Below, piece by piece: positions 7,924-17,741 of a DNA stretch of 64,000 nucleotides. Below the pieces are notes generated by a model. The model was not told the DNA's origin. It saw only the letters and a program-made list of their open reading frames with translations, and did not search any database. The position numbers and the translations under genes were made by a program. Position 1 is the stretch's first letter. Each line of letters begins with the position of its first letter. The DNA comes from Cerasicoccus sp. TK19100 (GTDB lineage: Bacteria > Verrucomicrobiota > Verrucomicrobiia > Opitutales > Cerasicoccaceae): assembly GCF_027257155.1 (NCBI RefSeq), contig NZ_JAPWDU010000001.1:434001-498000 (forward strand). The letters are read 5' to 3'.

Positions 7924-9207
7924 TTGCCTGAGAGCGTGGGTTTGCCATCTCCCCAACCAACCAGAACGCACATTGTCGCTGGTGCCATAGGTAATGTGCT
8001 CGAGTGGTTCGACTTCGCCGCATATGGATTTTTTGCCGCGGTGATTGGTCGTCAGTTCTTTCCTGGTGCGAGCGAATCGGCTTCGCTTTTAGCAGCGTTT
8101 GGCGTGTTTGCTTCCGGCTTTTTGGCGCGTCCGGTGGGGGCTGCGTTTTTTGGGCATCTGGGGGACCGAAAGGGACGCGAGGTGGTGCTGCGCTGGTCGG
8201 TGATTTTGATGGGGCTCTCGACTTTTTGTCTGGGTGCCTTGCCCAACTACGCGACGATTGGCGTGGCGGCACCCATCCTCTTAACCGTGCTGCGCTTAGT
8301 GCAGGGCTTCTCGGTGGGCGGGGAATTTACCGGTTCGATTATTTATCTGGTCGAGCATGCTTCGCCCCGCCGCCGTGGCTTCATCGGGGTGTGGGCCTTC
8401 CTTGGGGCATTTGGCGGCATGCTGTTGGGATCGACGACCGGCGCAGTGATCAACAGCCTGTTGACGCCTGAGCAGGTGGACCAATGGGGCTGGCGGATTC
8501 CGTTTCTGGGCGGCGTGGTGATCATGGCAGCGGCGGCTTTTTTCCGGCGTCAACTCAAGCCCCGTAATGCCCCGAAGCCATGCCAGGCTTCGCCCCTCAT
8601 AATGGCGGTAAAGACGGAGTGGCGCACGATGCTGCAGATCATGGGGATGTTTCTGCTAGGCAGTTCGGGCTTCTACATGTTGTTCATTTATATGACCACC
8701 TACCTGCATACGGAGTTCGGCATGGCTGAGGGCAGGGCGCTGGAAATTAACTCCATCTCCATGCTGGCGCTCATATTATTCTCGCTGGGGATGGCGTGGC
8801 TCAGTGACCGAATTGGGCGTAAGCCAGTGCTGCTGTTTTCCTCGATTGGCTGTCTGTTGTTTGCCTATCCGCTCTTTGTACTCGTCCAGATGAAGCAGCC
8901 GCTTTACACGCAGCTTGCGCAATTATGTTTTGCATTCTTCCTAAGCGGCTCGATTGGTGCCTGCACCGCAGTCATGGTGGAGACCACGCGGCAGACGTAT
9001 CGGTGTTCGGCAATTTCGCTCGCGTATAATATTACCCTGGCGATCTTTGGTGGGACGACTCCCATGGTGGCCACTTGGCTAATTTCGGAATCCGGCAATG
9101 CGCTGGAGCCGGCGTTTTACCTGATGGCCTTATCTGCGATCACGGCAGTGTCGGTGTTCTTTTTGCCGGAAACCTTTCGCATCGAGCTGGACCGAGAGAC
9201 TCGCTAG
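7924..9207 (+). CDS. MFS transporter, metabolite:H+ symporter (MHS) type
   Basis: The protein has 427 residues and twelve predicted helices. The first helix has the GNVLEWFDFAAYG signature of the MHS/ProP branch, and the loop 2-3 motif GHLGDRKGRE is the general MFS motif A. Members carry osmolytes, organic acids or aromatic acids with protons; the substrate is not readable here. The frame opens with TTG at 7924, and a GTG at 7936 is an alternative. Neither has a strong ribosome-binding site. The gene diverges from the Amt-kinase operon and its stop overlaps the convergent nitroreductase stop by four bases. Confidence 0.88.
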   Translation: MPESVGLPSPQPTRTHIVAGAIGNVLEWFDFAAYGFFAAVIGRQFFPGASESASLLAAFGVFASGFLARPVGAAFFGHLGDRKGREVVLRWSVILMGLSTFCLGALPNYATIGVAAPILLTVLRLVQGFSVGGEFTGSIIYLVEHASPRRRGFIGVWAFLGAFGGMLLGSTTGAVINSLLTPEQVDQWGWRIPFLGGVVIMAAAAFFRRQLKPRNAPKPCQASPLIMAVKTEWRTMLQIMGMFLLGSSGFYMLFIYMTTYLHTEFGMAEGRALEINSISMLALILFSLGMAWLSDRIGRKPVLLFSSIGCLLFAYPLFVLVQMKQPLYTQLAQLCFAFFLSGSIGACTAVMVETTRQTYRCSAISLAYNITLAIFGGTTPMVATWLISESGNALEPAFYLMALSAITAVSVFFLPETFRIELDRETR

Positions 9208-9845
9208 GTTAACCACTTGGCCCAGGATTCGATGGGCCCGCGTTTTTCACGAAGTTTGCCTGTGGCGGTTTCCACGCCGTCGGCGTCGGTGGGGAAAAGA
9301 AAGATCGCACCGAGGAGAATTTCCTTCTGCGGAATGGCGAGCCAGTCAAAGACCTGTGTTTCGCGTAACGCGCCACCGCTGGACCAGTAGCTCTCGAAAC
9401 TGCGGGCTGTCGCGGCGAGTAACATGTTTTGGATCGCGGCCGATGCGGCGGCGATGTGCTCCATGTTCTCCAGGGTGGCCTCGAATGGGGCGTCTGTTGC
9501 CCCCTTGGGCGGATTGGGCAACCAGGTTACTTGGATTAGCGCCGTTGCTGCGGCAAGCATCTGCACGATCTTGGTATCGTCACCTACGTTGATGAGTTTT
9601 TGGCGGAGGCGGTGGCACGCTCCAGCGTCGAGTGCATATGCGCGCCAAGGCACAAAAGAGCTCATCTGTGAGCGGTGCTCTGTGGAGCTTGGCTTATGAA
9701 ACGGTGCCCACGCACCGGCGGCGATGATTTCATTAACCAATTCGCGTGGTGTGGTCTCGGGAAGTGGTTCATTGGCGAGCACTTTCAGGGTGCGTCGTTG
9801 GCGGATGATTTCATCGAGCGCGGCAACTTTATCAGCAGATTGCAT
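9204..9845 (-). CDS. Nitroreductase family protein
   Basis: From Met at 9845 the product has 213 residues and begins with an FMN-binding segment of the nitroreductase fold (EIIRQRRTLKVL). A mid-region typical of NfnB-like enzymes follows (AAASAAIQNMLLAATARSFESYWSSG). These are FMN-dependent, NAD(P)H-using reductases of nitro or quinone compounds. The open frame continues to 9938, but the extra 31 residues are not family-like and would run into the promoter of the divergent MscS gene, so I chose the inner start. The substrate is unknown. Confidence 0.85.
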   Translation of the reverse strand: MQSADKVAALDEIIRQRRTLKVLANEPLPETTPRELVNEIIAAGAWAPFHKPSSTEHRSQMSSFVPWRAYALDAGACHRLRQKLINVGDDTKIVQMLAAATALIQVTWLPNPPKGATDAPFEATLENMEHIAAASAAIQNMLLAATARSFESYWSSGGALRETQVFDWLAIPQKEILLGAIFLFPTDADGVETATGKLREKRGPIESWAKWLT

Positions 9846-9949
9846 AGCGACATCTATGCACGGCTTGCTTGCCGCGTCGAGCGCTTGGCGGCAAAAGTTT
9901 ACGTTTGGGGGCTTGCCTCGCGTCCGCCTTGGTAACATTTTCTCATGAG

Positions 9950-11695
9950 GTGAAAAGCTTATTGATACTGCTACTCGCGCTCTTGGCGACTTTTCCGCTG
10001 GTGGCGCAGGAAGATGGGCACGGGGTGCACGATAAATTTAACCTCGCTCGGATATCGAGTCCGCAGCGCACTTGGGAATCGTTGATTCACCTGACGGATA
10101 TCTACTGCGAAGTCATCAAAACGGAGGGCTACACGTCGGAGAATGAGGAGCGTTTGTATAGTTTGGAAAACCAAATTACCAAGCTCTTTGACTTGCGTCA
10201 GATCGCACCCTCGGTCCGGGAAACGACGGCCATCGAAGCTGCGGTTTACCTGCGGGAAATTCTCTCGCGCTTTGAGCCTTATCCATTCGATGAACTGCCG
10301 ACGCGCGGTGAAGCTTTTGCTGAAATGAAGTCCGGCGCGCCGCCGATGTGGTCGATTAACGATACGGACATCGTCATCGTCTTTGTCGATGAAGGGCCGT
10401 TCGTGGGGAGCTTCCAGTTTAGCGAACGTACCCTGGAATACGCCGATGAAATGTACGCCGTCGTCAAGTCAATGGACTATCGTGACGAGAAAATTGCCGG
10501 ATTTTACGAAGCGTATTTTATGACGCCGGGTCCGTTGATTCCAAGCTCTTGGATTCGGGCTCTGCCCAAGTGGATGCTCGTGAGCGTCGCCAACCAGAGC
10601 ATCTGGCAATGGATATGCCTGGTCATCGGATTCGCCTTTCTGATTTTGATCATCCTGCTGTTGTTCAACGTGCTGCTTAAGCTAAGCGCCAATTGGCTGC
10701 CGCCTTTCCGTGGGGTGTTTCGACTGCTCTTACCGCTCTTGGCCACTTGGCTGACGGCCATGCTGGTTGAGTTCCTGGACGATCACATCTTCATCACCGG
10801 CAATGTGCTGGCCGGTCTCTATTACATCGATGAAACCGTCGAGCTCATATCGCTCATGGCAGCAGTGCTCATCTTCGGCAACATGCTAGTTGGCATCATT
10901 GCACAACGGCAAAAGAAGAACCCGGTGACGATCGATACGCAACTGATTCGCTTTGCGATTCGAATACTTTCCATGCTCTTATCGGTGCTCGTGTTGATCC
11001 AGGGGCTTTCGCGAATGGGCGTTCCGCTGGCCACTGTGCTGACCGGCGCGGGTGTCACCGGTTTGGCCATTGCGCTCGCCGCGCAGGAATCACTGCGAAA
11101 CATTTTTGGCAGTATGATGATCCTGCTCGATAAACCGTTTAAAGTCGGCCAGCGCATTGTCGTTCGTGGGCAGGATGGCGTGGTAGAAGAGATTGGTTTA
11201 CGCTCCACACGCATTCGTCTGCTGAACGGTCACGTGGCAAGTCTTCCCAACGAAATCGTCGCCAACACCGACGTCGTCAACATCGGTGAGCGGCCCTTTA
11301 TTCGTCGCTTGTTTAATGTGCGCATCGCCTACGGCACGCCGCCGGAGAAAATCGACGAAGCGCAAGCCATCATTGAGGATGTGCTGGCGGTGAAAGAAGT
11401 CGACGGTGTGAAGCAGAATGAGTCGATCAACGCCGCGGACTATCCACCGCGCGTTTTCTTCAATGACCTCAAGGACGACGCCCTGAACATCATGGTCATC
11501 TATTGGCATTTTCCACCGGATTACTGGGCCTTCATGGCGCAGGTGGGCAAGATCAACCGCGAGTTGGTGCGACGCTTTAACGAGGCGGGCATTGAGTTTG
11601 CGATGCCGACGCATACGGTTCATCTGGCCGGTGAAACCGGGCAGGAGGTCGCGCTAGATCCCGAGACCGGGACGCCGGAAGCACCGGCCGGTTAA
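9950..11695 (+). CDS. Mechanosensitive ion channel, MscS family, with exported N-terminal domain
   Basis: Starting at GTG 9950 gives 581 residues with a signal peptide (KSLLILLLALLATFPLVAQ), then a helical periplasmic domain of about 200 residues and several membrane helices. The MscS pore helix and beta domain follow: GAGVTGLAIALAAQESLRN, then DKPFKVGQRI and VEEIGLRSTRIR. It should open on membrane tension to release solutes. A TTG at 9962 has a better-spaced GAGGTGA ribosome-binding site but would drop the positive charge of the signal peptide. The stop overlaps the convergent ABC ATPase gene by four bases. Confidence 0.9.
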   Translation: MKSLLILLLALLATFPLVAQEDGHGVHDKFNLARISSPQRTWESLIHLTDIYCEVIKTEGYTSENEERLYSLENQITKLFDLRQIAPSVRETTAIEAAVYLREILSRFEPYPFDELPTRGEAFAEMKSGAPPMWSINDTDIVIVFVDEGPFVGSFQFSERTLEYADEMYAVVKSMDYRDEKIAGFYEAYFMTPGPLIPSSWIRALPKWMLVSVANQSIWQWICLVIGFAFLILIILLLFNVLLKLSANWLPPFRGVFRLLLPLLATWLTAMLVEFLDDHIFITGNVLAGLYYIDETVELISLMAAVLIFGNMLVGIIAQRQKKNPVTIDTQLIRFAIRILSMLLSVLVLIQGLSRMGVPLATVLTGAGVTGLAIALAAQESLRNIFGSMMILLDKPFKVGQRIVVRGQDGVVEEIGLRSTRIRLLNGHVASLPNEIVANTDVVNIGERPFIRRLFNVRIAYGTPPEKIDEAQAIIEDVLAVKEVDGVKQNESINAADYPPRVFFNDLKDDALNIMVIYWHFPPDYWAFMAQVGKINRELVRRFNEAGIEFAMPTHTVHLAGETGQEVALDPETGTPEAPAG

Positions 11696-12393
11696 TCAAT
11701 GAACTGGCCATCCTGCATGCGCAGGCAGGCGTCGGTTTTTGTGGCGAGTTCGGTGTTGTGGGTAACCATTAGAATAGCCTGGCCAGTCTCTTTGCTCAGG
11801 CGCTGAAGGAGATTGAAAATCATGTCGGAGTTCTTCGCGTCGAGGTTGCCTGTGGGTTCGTCGGCAAGGAGTAGGGCAGGGTCGTTCGCCAGCGAGCGTG
11901 CGATCGCGACGCGTTGCTGCTCACCACCGGAAAGGTGAGTGGCCAGGCGGTCGACTTTCTCGCCCAGACCAACCAGACCTAGCAGGTATTCCGCGCGTTC
12001 GCGCATCTCATCTGGTGTGCGGACTGCCAGCTTGCGCATGGGCAGCATGACGTTTTCTGCGGCGCTAAATTCCGGCAGCAAAAAGTGAAACTGGAATACA
12101 AAGCCGATGTGGCGACTGCGTGCGGCGGTGCGCTCGGCATCGGAAGCGTCGGACATCAGTTCGCCGCGAATCCAAATCTTGCCTTTGTCCTGCCGGTCGA
12201 GCAGGCCCAGCAAATACAGCATCGTGCTCTTGCCACAGCCAGACTGCCCGACCACGGAATAAGTCGTGGCCGGCTGCAACGCCAGGTTTACGCCGCGCAG
12301 CACATGCACCCGCGATTCGTCTTCGCCCAAAAAGCGGTGCAGCTCCTCGGCGCGGAGTACGGGTTGGTTGTTGGCTGGCGGTGCTTCGGACAT
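11692..12393 (-). CDS. ABC transporter ATP-binding protein (LolD/MacB-type)
   Basis: The 233-residue ATPase has Walker [10 protein letters not shown], signature [15 protein letters not shown], Walker [13 protein letters not shown] and an H-loop VTHNTEL. Its closest flavour is LolD and the MacB ATPase domain, which drive FtsX-like permeases. It is the last gene of a run that encodes a TolC-like channel, an adaptor and a permease, three bases after the permease stop. Together they would make a tripartite exporter in which ATP hydrolysis at the inner membrane drives release through the outer membrane. Confidence 0.93.
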   Translation of the reverse strand: MSEAPPANNQPVLRAEELHRFLGEDESRVHVLRGVNLALQPATTYSVVGQSGCGKSTMLYLLGLLDRQDKGKIWIRGELMSDASDAERTAARSRHIGFVFQFHFLLPEFSAAENVMLPMRKLAVRTPDEMRERAEYLLGLVGLGEKVDRLATHLSGGEQQRVAIARSLANDPALLLADEPTGNLDAKNSDMIFNLLQRLSKETGQAILMVTHNTELATKTDACLRMQDGQFID

Positions 12394-12396
12394 GGC

Positions 12397-13650
12397 TTAC
12401 ATGCTGGTTCCGCGAATGATACTGCCGGGCTCCAGGGCGGCGGCGCGGCGGGCGGGAATGTAGCTCGCGATCATGACGGTGATCGCCGCCACGACAGCGG
12501 CCCACAGGTAGTGGTTGATGTCCCAGTTGACGATAAAGGAGTCGGCGGTGAAGATGCCGCGAATTTTGATAGGCAGCTTCGAGATGGCAAAGGTGACGAA
12601 TGCGCCAAAGGCCCAACCACATATCGTGCCCGCGATAAGCACCAGGAAGCCCTGCCACAGAAATATGCGTGATATGTCTTGTCGCGTGTAGCCGATGGAG
12701 CGCAGGATCGCGATCTCCCGGGTCTTCTCCATCACCAGCATCGCCAGTGTGTTGAACATGCCAAGGCCGGAAATCAGGATGATGGTGGAGACCGTTATAG
12801 CCGAGGAAATGCGCAGGACATTGAACACCTGCAGCCAGGATTTCTCGCGCTCTTGCCAAGGGATTACGTTGTGCTGAAGTGTCTCCTCAAGGCGCTCGGC
12901 GACGCGGTCTGCCTGGTTGGGGTCACGCACGCCGATCTGAAAAATGGCCTCGCCAAAAGGCTTTTTGAACAAGGCCCGGGTTTCGCCGATGTGCATGAAA
13001 ACGCGCTGCTTGTCGATCTGCTCGATGCCGGTCTCGAAGATACCGGCAACCTTGTAGCGGCGGGTGTCGCCCGCGTATTCAAAAAGAATGTAGTCGCCAA
13101 CTTCCACGTGCATGCGCTCGGCAAACTTGCGGCCCAGCAGCACCGCGCTCGGGTTAAAGCTAAAGTCGTCGAGACTGCCCCACAGCATTTGGCGGTCGAG
13201 GTCGGTAACCTGTAGGTGGTCCTTCACCCGGATGCCAAGCACCCGGGCAATTTGTTCGCTGCTTTTGCTGATGGCGCGCGCTTCGCCTTTGAGCACTTCG
13301 GACACCGCAGTCACGTCGGAAAACTCCTCCACCGCGATGCGCAGTTTATCGGGGTATTCGATGCCGCGGATGAATTTTCGGCTGGGGTCCGTTTCAGCGA
13401 TGAAGCCACTTTGCTTGCCATCTTTGTCCGCGGCTTGGATGGAAAGATCGATGTGTTGGAAGCGGTCTTCGATGCGGATCGGGCTGTCGGCACCAACAAT
13501 CGTATCGATATAAAATTGCTCGAAGCCACTGGTTTGCGCCTGGGTGACGATAAAGAAACCCACGCCGAAAACAATGCCCGCTAAGCTCATGAACATGGAG
13601 CGCTTGCGGGAGACAATGAATCGAAACGCGATGGCGAAATTGGGGCTCAC
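12397..13650 (-). CDS. ABC permease, FtsX/MacB/LolC-E type
   Basis: The 417-residue protein has one N-terminal helix (about 18-36), a long periplasmic domain (about 40-285) and three C-terminal helices (about 290-310, 335-360, 378-398). This is the classic four-helix FtsX/MacB layout. The last segment has the family ending IPARRAAALEPGSIIRG. The ATPase is a separate gene rather than fused as in MacB. It sits six bases after the adaptor stop. Whether the cargo is a drug, peptide, lipid or lipoprotein is not visible. Confidence 0.9.
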   Translation of the reverse strand: MSPNFAIAFRFIVSRKRSMFMSLAGIVFGVGFFIVTQAQTSGFEQFYIDTIVGADSPIRIEDRFQHIDLSIQAADKDGKQSGFIAETDPSRKFIRGIEYPDKLRIAVEEFSDVTAVSEVLKGEARAISKSSEQIARVLGIRVKDHLQVTDLDRQMLWGSLDDFSFNPSAVLLGRKFAERMHVEVGDYILFEYAGDTRRYKVAGIFETGIEQIDKQRVFMHIGETRALFKKPFGEAIFQIGVRDPNQADRVAERLEETLQHNVIPWQEREKSWLQVFNVLRISSAITVSTIILISGLGMFNTLAMLVMEKTREIAILRSIGYTRQDISRIFLWQGFLVLIAGTICGWAFGAFVTFAISKLPIKIRGIFTADSFIVNWDINHYLWAAVVAAITVMIASYIPARRAAALEPGSIIRGTSM

Positions 13651-13656
13651 GGTCGC

Positions 13657-14769
13657 TTACTCGATGACTTCCACTTTATCGCCATGCCGGAGCTCTCTGG
13701 GATCTTCGACTACCACTTGATCGCCCTCCTGGAGGCCGCCGGTGATCTCTGCCTGCACCAGGCCAATGAAACCGGTTTCGACGATGCGCTCTTCCACGAG
13801 CTCGCCATTGACGACATACACAATGTTGCCCAGCAGTGCGCGGCGGGGGATGATCAAGGTGTTGTCGCGGCTGGCCTTGGTAACGGAGGATTCACCGGTC
13901 ATGCCATCGACCAGGTCCCCGTCTTCGGCGTTGGTCAGGTTCACGAAAATGTCGCGGCGCTTGGTCTCGGCGTTCGACGTTGGCAGGAGCTGGGTGACTT
14001 CGCCGGTAAAGAGTTTGCTGCCGACGCCGAGTAGCTTGAGCGATACGGGTTGGCCGGGGCGAATGCCTGGATAGTCCTCCTCGCTGATGCTAATACGGAC
14101 CAGCTTTTGATTACTCAGAATGCGCCCCAGCACGGTGGGCCCTTCCACGTAGTCTCCGGGGAAAACCTGAGCATTGATCAGCAGGCCGTCGATGGGTGCG
14201 CGGATCTCCATGTCGCTGCGTCGCTCTTCGAGTTGGCGCACTTGTTGGGTGAGCGATCGCTCGGATGCCTCCCAGTCAATGTATTGCTGGCGGACTTGGC
14301 GCTCCAGCTTGGTCACCGAACGCTCCAGCTTAATGAGCTCGGATTTCGGGAATTGCCCGATGTCGGAGAGGCGTTTGCTTTCTTCAAGCTCTTGCTTGGC
14401 GGTCTCCAGGTCGGGCTCGAGCGGTGAGCCGTTAGCAATGCGCTGTTTGACGGTTTCCAGCTCCAGCTTGATGTTCTCGATTTTAAAATCGAGGTCGCGG
14501 GTGTCTTGCTTGAAGACCACCTGATCGGCACGCACGGGCACGCCACCCAAACTAGGATCGTAGGCCGACTCGACAATGAGACCCGGTTCGCGGTTTTTCA
14601 GCTCAATATCGAGCGCTGCTTCCACGCTGACGTTACCGGAAATCGCATCCAGCGCTGTGCCGCGTTGGACGGGCACCGCCTTCACCTGCGTGCGGGAGCT
14701 GACCATGGTGAACGCCACGATGGCACCGACCACGATCAGGATAACAAGTATTTTCCAGAGGCTTTTCAT
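13657..14769 (-). CDS. Periplasmic adaptor (HlyD/MacA-type membrane fusion protein)
   Basis: The product has 370 residues with one membrane anchor at residues about 6-23. A broken lipoyl/barrel-sandwich domain follows, then an alpha-hairpin coiled coil (about 100-190), a second lipoyl half with APIDGLLINAQVFPGDYV, and a beta-barrel and membrane-proximal domain. It should bridge the inner-membrane permease and the TolC-like channel. The start shares one base with the stop of the TolC-like gene, so they are coupled. Confidence 0.88.
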   Translation of the reverse strand: MKSLWKILVILIVVGAIVAFTMVSSRTQVKAVPVQRGTALDAISGNVSVEAALDIELKNREPGLIVESAYDPSLGGVPVRADQVVFKQDTRDLDFKIENIKLELETVKQRIANGSPLEPDLETAKQELEESKRLSDIGQFPKSELIKLERSVTKLERQVRQQYIDWEASERSLTQQVRQLEERRSDMEIRAPIDGLLINAQVFPGDYVEGPTVLGRILSNQKLVRISISEEDYPGIRPGQPVSLKLLGVGSKLFTGEVTQLLPTSNAETKRRDIFVNLTNAEDGDLVDGMTGESSVTKASRDNTLIIPRRALLGNIVYVVNGELVEERIVETGFIGLVQAEITGGLQEGDQVVVEDPRELRHGDKVEVIE

Positions 14770-16172
14770 TACCAGTAAAAGTCTTCGTCGTAAACGTCTT
14801 GGACTGGTTCTTCGAGCGAATGTTTCGGCGCACCGAATGGATCATCGCCAAAGATTGAGAGCAACTCAGTCGAATTCGTGAACAGGCTCAGGCGGTAGTT
14901 AACCAGCGTTAGCCGGTCGGCGAGCAGGGTGTTCTCGGCGGCAATGAGATCGCTCTCGGTCGCGGTGTTTTTCTCGCGCTCGGCTTGCACGCGCTTTACC
15001 TGGTTTTCGCTTAGTGCCACACGGCGCTCCCACAAGTTGATATCGCGCTCGATCAGCTTACGATCGCGCCTCAGGCGATCGACCTCGAGCTTATCCTTTT
15101 GGGCGATGTGCTCGGCTTGCAGCTTGAGTGCGCGTTGCTGGGCCTTGGATTGGATCTTGTCCCACTTGGTTTTGAAACCGTCGAAGATATTCCAGTTTAC
15201 GCGCAGGTAAACTGCGACCACGGTGCGGTCGATGTTGTCCTGGCCCTGGGAGGCAATCTGGTCTTGGTAGGCCTCAGTAACGAAGTCGAGCAAAGGCATG
15301 TTCTGGGCGCGGATGCGTACGTATTGGGCTTCGGCAATTTTTAATTCCTGCTCCTTGTTCTTGTAAGCGAGCGAGGGGGGAGCCGAGCTGGAGATAACTT
15401 CAGCGGCCATGGAGGCCTCTTCTTGCTCCAGCTCAGTGAACCGCTGGAGCAGGCCTTGAGTGGGGCCATCGATGGGGCCTTGCCAACCAGTGGCCAGGCG
15501 AAGGTCTTCTTCGAGCATTTCGGCTTCGCTGGTGGTGCGCTCCAATTGGATGTTGGCCTCTTCGAGGGCCAGGTGGTCGTTTTCCAGTTGGTCCTGGGTG
15601 ATGCGACCCGATTCCGCCTGCTGCTCGCTGCGTTCGAGGGACTGCATGTAGCGCTCGCTCTCGGCGCGGTAGTAGGCGATTTGCTCACGGGTAAAGAGCA
15701 GGCGCAGGTAAAGCGTGCGGACACGGAGGGTCAGTAGCCGGTAAGTTTCGGCGTAGTTATTTTCCGAAATGGCCTTTTGAAATTGCCCAATGTCGCGCTG
15801 GGCGTCGAGTGCGCCCCAGTGGTAGAGGTCCTGCTCCAAACGCGCGATGCCAAAGGGCTGCGTGGTGTTCTGGTAAGTTGGGTTGCTGTCGCGGAATTCA
15901 CTGCGATTGGTCATTTGCAGATTCAGGTGAATCTTCGGCCACTTGGGCGACAGCTGGGCTTTTTCGTTGGCTTCGGCAGCCTGCACGCGGGCGCGGTGGA
16001 TCAGCATTTCCGGGGACTCGTCTTCCATCTGTTTGAGGATGGATTCCAGCTCCGGGAAAACCGTTTCCGGCAGATGCAGTGGCTCTTCTGCCTGAATCAT
16101 CGGCCCGGCCAGCAGCAGGGCCATCGCGCTCAAGACGCGCAACAATTGGTGGGTGAGTGGTGAACCGAACAT
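14769..16172 (-). CDS. TolC-family outer membrane efflux protein
   Basis: From the ATG at 16172 the product has 467 residues, with a signal peptide ending near QAEEP. Two OEP repeats rich in long heptad helices follow, for example the stretch around RYMQSLERSEQQAESGRITQ, as in TolC. It would form a trimeric channel spanning outer membrane and periplasm. The open frame reaches a GTG at 16232, but that extension is not a signal peptide and overlaps the divergent rsmE region, so I prefer the inner ATG. It is the first gene of the exporter operon. Confidence 0.88.
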   Translation of the reverse strand: MFGSPLTHQLLRVLSAMALLLAGPMIQAEEPLHLPETVFPELESILKQMEDESPEMLIHRARVQAAEANEKAQLSPKWPKIHLNLQMTNRSEFRDSNPTYQNTTQPFGIARLEQDLYHWGALDAQRDIGQFQKAISENNYAETYRLLTLRVRTLYLRLLFTREQIAYYRAESERYMQSLERSEQQAESGRITQDQLENDHLALEEANIQLERTTSEAEMLEEDLRLATGWQGPIDGPTQGLLQRFTELEQEEASMAAEVISSSAPPSLAYKNKEQELKIAEAQYVRIRAQNMPLLDFVTEAYQDQIASQGQDNIDRTVVAVYLRVNWNIFDGFKTKWDKIQSKAQQRALKLQAEHIAQKDKLEVDRLRRDRKLIERDINLWERRVALSENQVKRVQAEREKNTATESDLIAAENTLLADRLTLVNYRLSLFTNSTELLSIFGDDPFGAPKHSLEEPVQDVYDEDFYW

Positions 16173-16293
16173 GTGAAAAAACGAGTAACAAGCGGGAAGG
16201 GCGGGGGGATGGCAAACATTTTCCAAAATCACCGTGGCCGAGCCCGTGATTTATAGATTTGCCGCTCACCGATTCCGCGCAATCGTTGGCGCG

Positions 16294-17007
16294 GTGAATC
16301 TGATTCTTTTCAACTCTGCCCACGAGGCCAGTGAGATTTCTGCCAACGATCCGCGGGCGCGGCACATTCGCGAGGTCATCCGGTTGGGGGTGGGCGACCC
16401 GGTTTACGTCGGCGTGGTGAACGGTCCACGCGGGTTGGGAAAAATCATCGCCGATAGCGATGCGGGCCTCACTTTGGCTATCGATTGGGAGCCGGAACTG
16501 CCGATCCAGCATCCCGTTCGGTTATTGGTGGGTGTTCCGCGCCCGCAGACTGCACGGCGGGTGCTCTTTGATGCGGCTTGCCTCGGCGTGACGGGCATTG
16601 ATTTCTTTCAAGCCGAAAAGGGCGAGCCCTCCTACGCCAAGAGCAAACTGTGGTCTACCGACGAATGGCGCGAACGGCTCTGGCAGGGCGCTGAGCAGGG
16701 TTTTGCCACGCAGTTGCCCGAAGTGCGGCATTTCGGAAAATTAACCGACGCGCTGGAGGAAATTGAAACACCGGGGCGGGCGGCCTTGGACGTCTATGAA
16801 GGCGTCGGTCCGCTGTCCTCCTTGGATTTGCCAGAGCAGCCAACTACGCTGGCCATCGGCGCGGAGCGGGGTTGGTCGGCTTGTGAGCGGGATCAACTGC
16901 GCGGGGCTGGTTTTCAGCTGGCGGGCCTCGGCGAGCGAGTCTTGCGCACTGAGAGTGCGTGCATTGCCGGAGTTTCCGTGCTTTTGGCGAAATGGGGCCG
17001 CATGTGA
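16294..17007 (+). CDS. rsmE: 16S rRNA (uracil-1498-N3)-methyltransferase
   Basis: The product has 237 residues from GTG 16294. The amino end is a PUA-like domain (RHIREVIRLGVGDPVYVG). The rest is a SPOUT methyltransferase with a C-terminal knot, with IGAERGWSACERD followed by GERVLRTESACIAGV as in RsmE. It methylates N3 of U1498 of 16S rRNA. The frame is open back to GTG 16234, but the first 20 residues are outside family consensus. The gene diverges from the TolC-family gene. Confidence 0.9.
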   Translation: MNLILFNSAHEASEISANDPRARHIREVIRLGVGDPVYVGVVNGPRGLGKIIADSDAGLTLAIDWEPELPIQHPVRLLVGVPRPQTARRVLFDAACLGVTGIDFFQAEKGEPSYAKSKLWSTDEWRERLWQGAEQGFATQLPEVRHFGKLTDALEEIETPGRAALDVYEGVGPLSSLDLPEQPTTLAIGAERGWSACERDQLRGAGFQLAGLGERVLRTESACIAGVSVLLAKWGRM

Positions 17008-17051
17008 TTTAGCCTCGCTTCTCAAAGCGACTGCCTATTAACGTCTTGGCA

Positions 17052-17741
17052 ATGAAACTCAGCGTTGTGATTCCCTGCTACAACGAGCGCAGCACGATTG
17101 AGACCGTGGTGGCCGCTGTGAATGCCTCCGTCATTGAAGACAAGGAAATCATCGTCGTCGATGACTGCTCCAACGACGGGACACGCGACATCCTCAAGGA
17201 GAAGATCGAGCCTGTCGTGAGCAAGGTCGTCTACCACGAGGTTAACCAGGGGAAGGGAGCCGCGCTGCGCACGGGGTTTAAATCGGCAACGGGCGACATC
17301 GTGATCATCCAGGATGCCGACCTGGAGTATGATCCCAAGGAGTATCCCAAGCTGCTTCAGCCAATTCTCGATGGCAAAGCGGACGTTGTGTATGGCTCGC
17401 GCTTTGCTGGCGGCGAGTCTCACCGCGTGGTTTATTTCTGGCACATGATGGGCAACGAGTTCCTGACGTTTCTCTCCAACATGTTCACCAACATCAACCT
17501 CACCGATATGGAGACCTGCTACAAGGTTTTCAAAAAGGAGATCATCGACCAGATCGAGGTGGAGGAAAACCGTTTCGGCTTCGAGCCGGAGATTACGGCC
17601 AAGGTCGCCCGGATGAAAGTGCGGATCTTCGAGGTCGGCATTTCCTACTACGGCCGCACCTACGAAGAGGGCAAAAAAATCGGCTACAAGGACGGCTTCC
17701 GGGCTATTTACGCGATCTTGAAATACAATCTCTTCAAGTAG
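17052..17741 (+). CDS. Family 2 glycosyltransferase (dolichol/undecaprenyl-phosphate mannosyltransferase-like)
   Basis: The 229-residue enzyme is a compact GT-A fold: [17 protein letters not shown] at the start, VDDCSNDGT, and the metal-binding DXD in [10 protein letters not shown]. It lacks the C-terminal membrane helices of the longer bacterial type, so it resembles the soluble DPM1 form. It would transfer a hexose from a nucleotide sugar to a polyprenyl phosphate. The start at ATG 17052 gives the usual first strand; an in-frame TTG at 17046 is less likely. The stop overlaps the convergent GNAT gene by eight bases. Confidence 0.9.
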   Translation: MKLSVVIPCYNERSTIETVVAAVNASVIEDKEIIVVDDCSNDGTRDILKEKIEPVVSKVVYHEVNQGKGAALRTGFKSATGDIVIIQDADLEYDPKEYPKLLQPILDGKADVVYGSRFAGGESHRVVYFWHMMGNEFLTFLSNMFTNINLTDMETCYKVFKKEIIDQIEVEENRFGFEPEITAKVARMKVRIFEVGISYYGRTYEEGKKIGYKDGFRAIYAILKYNLFK

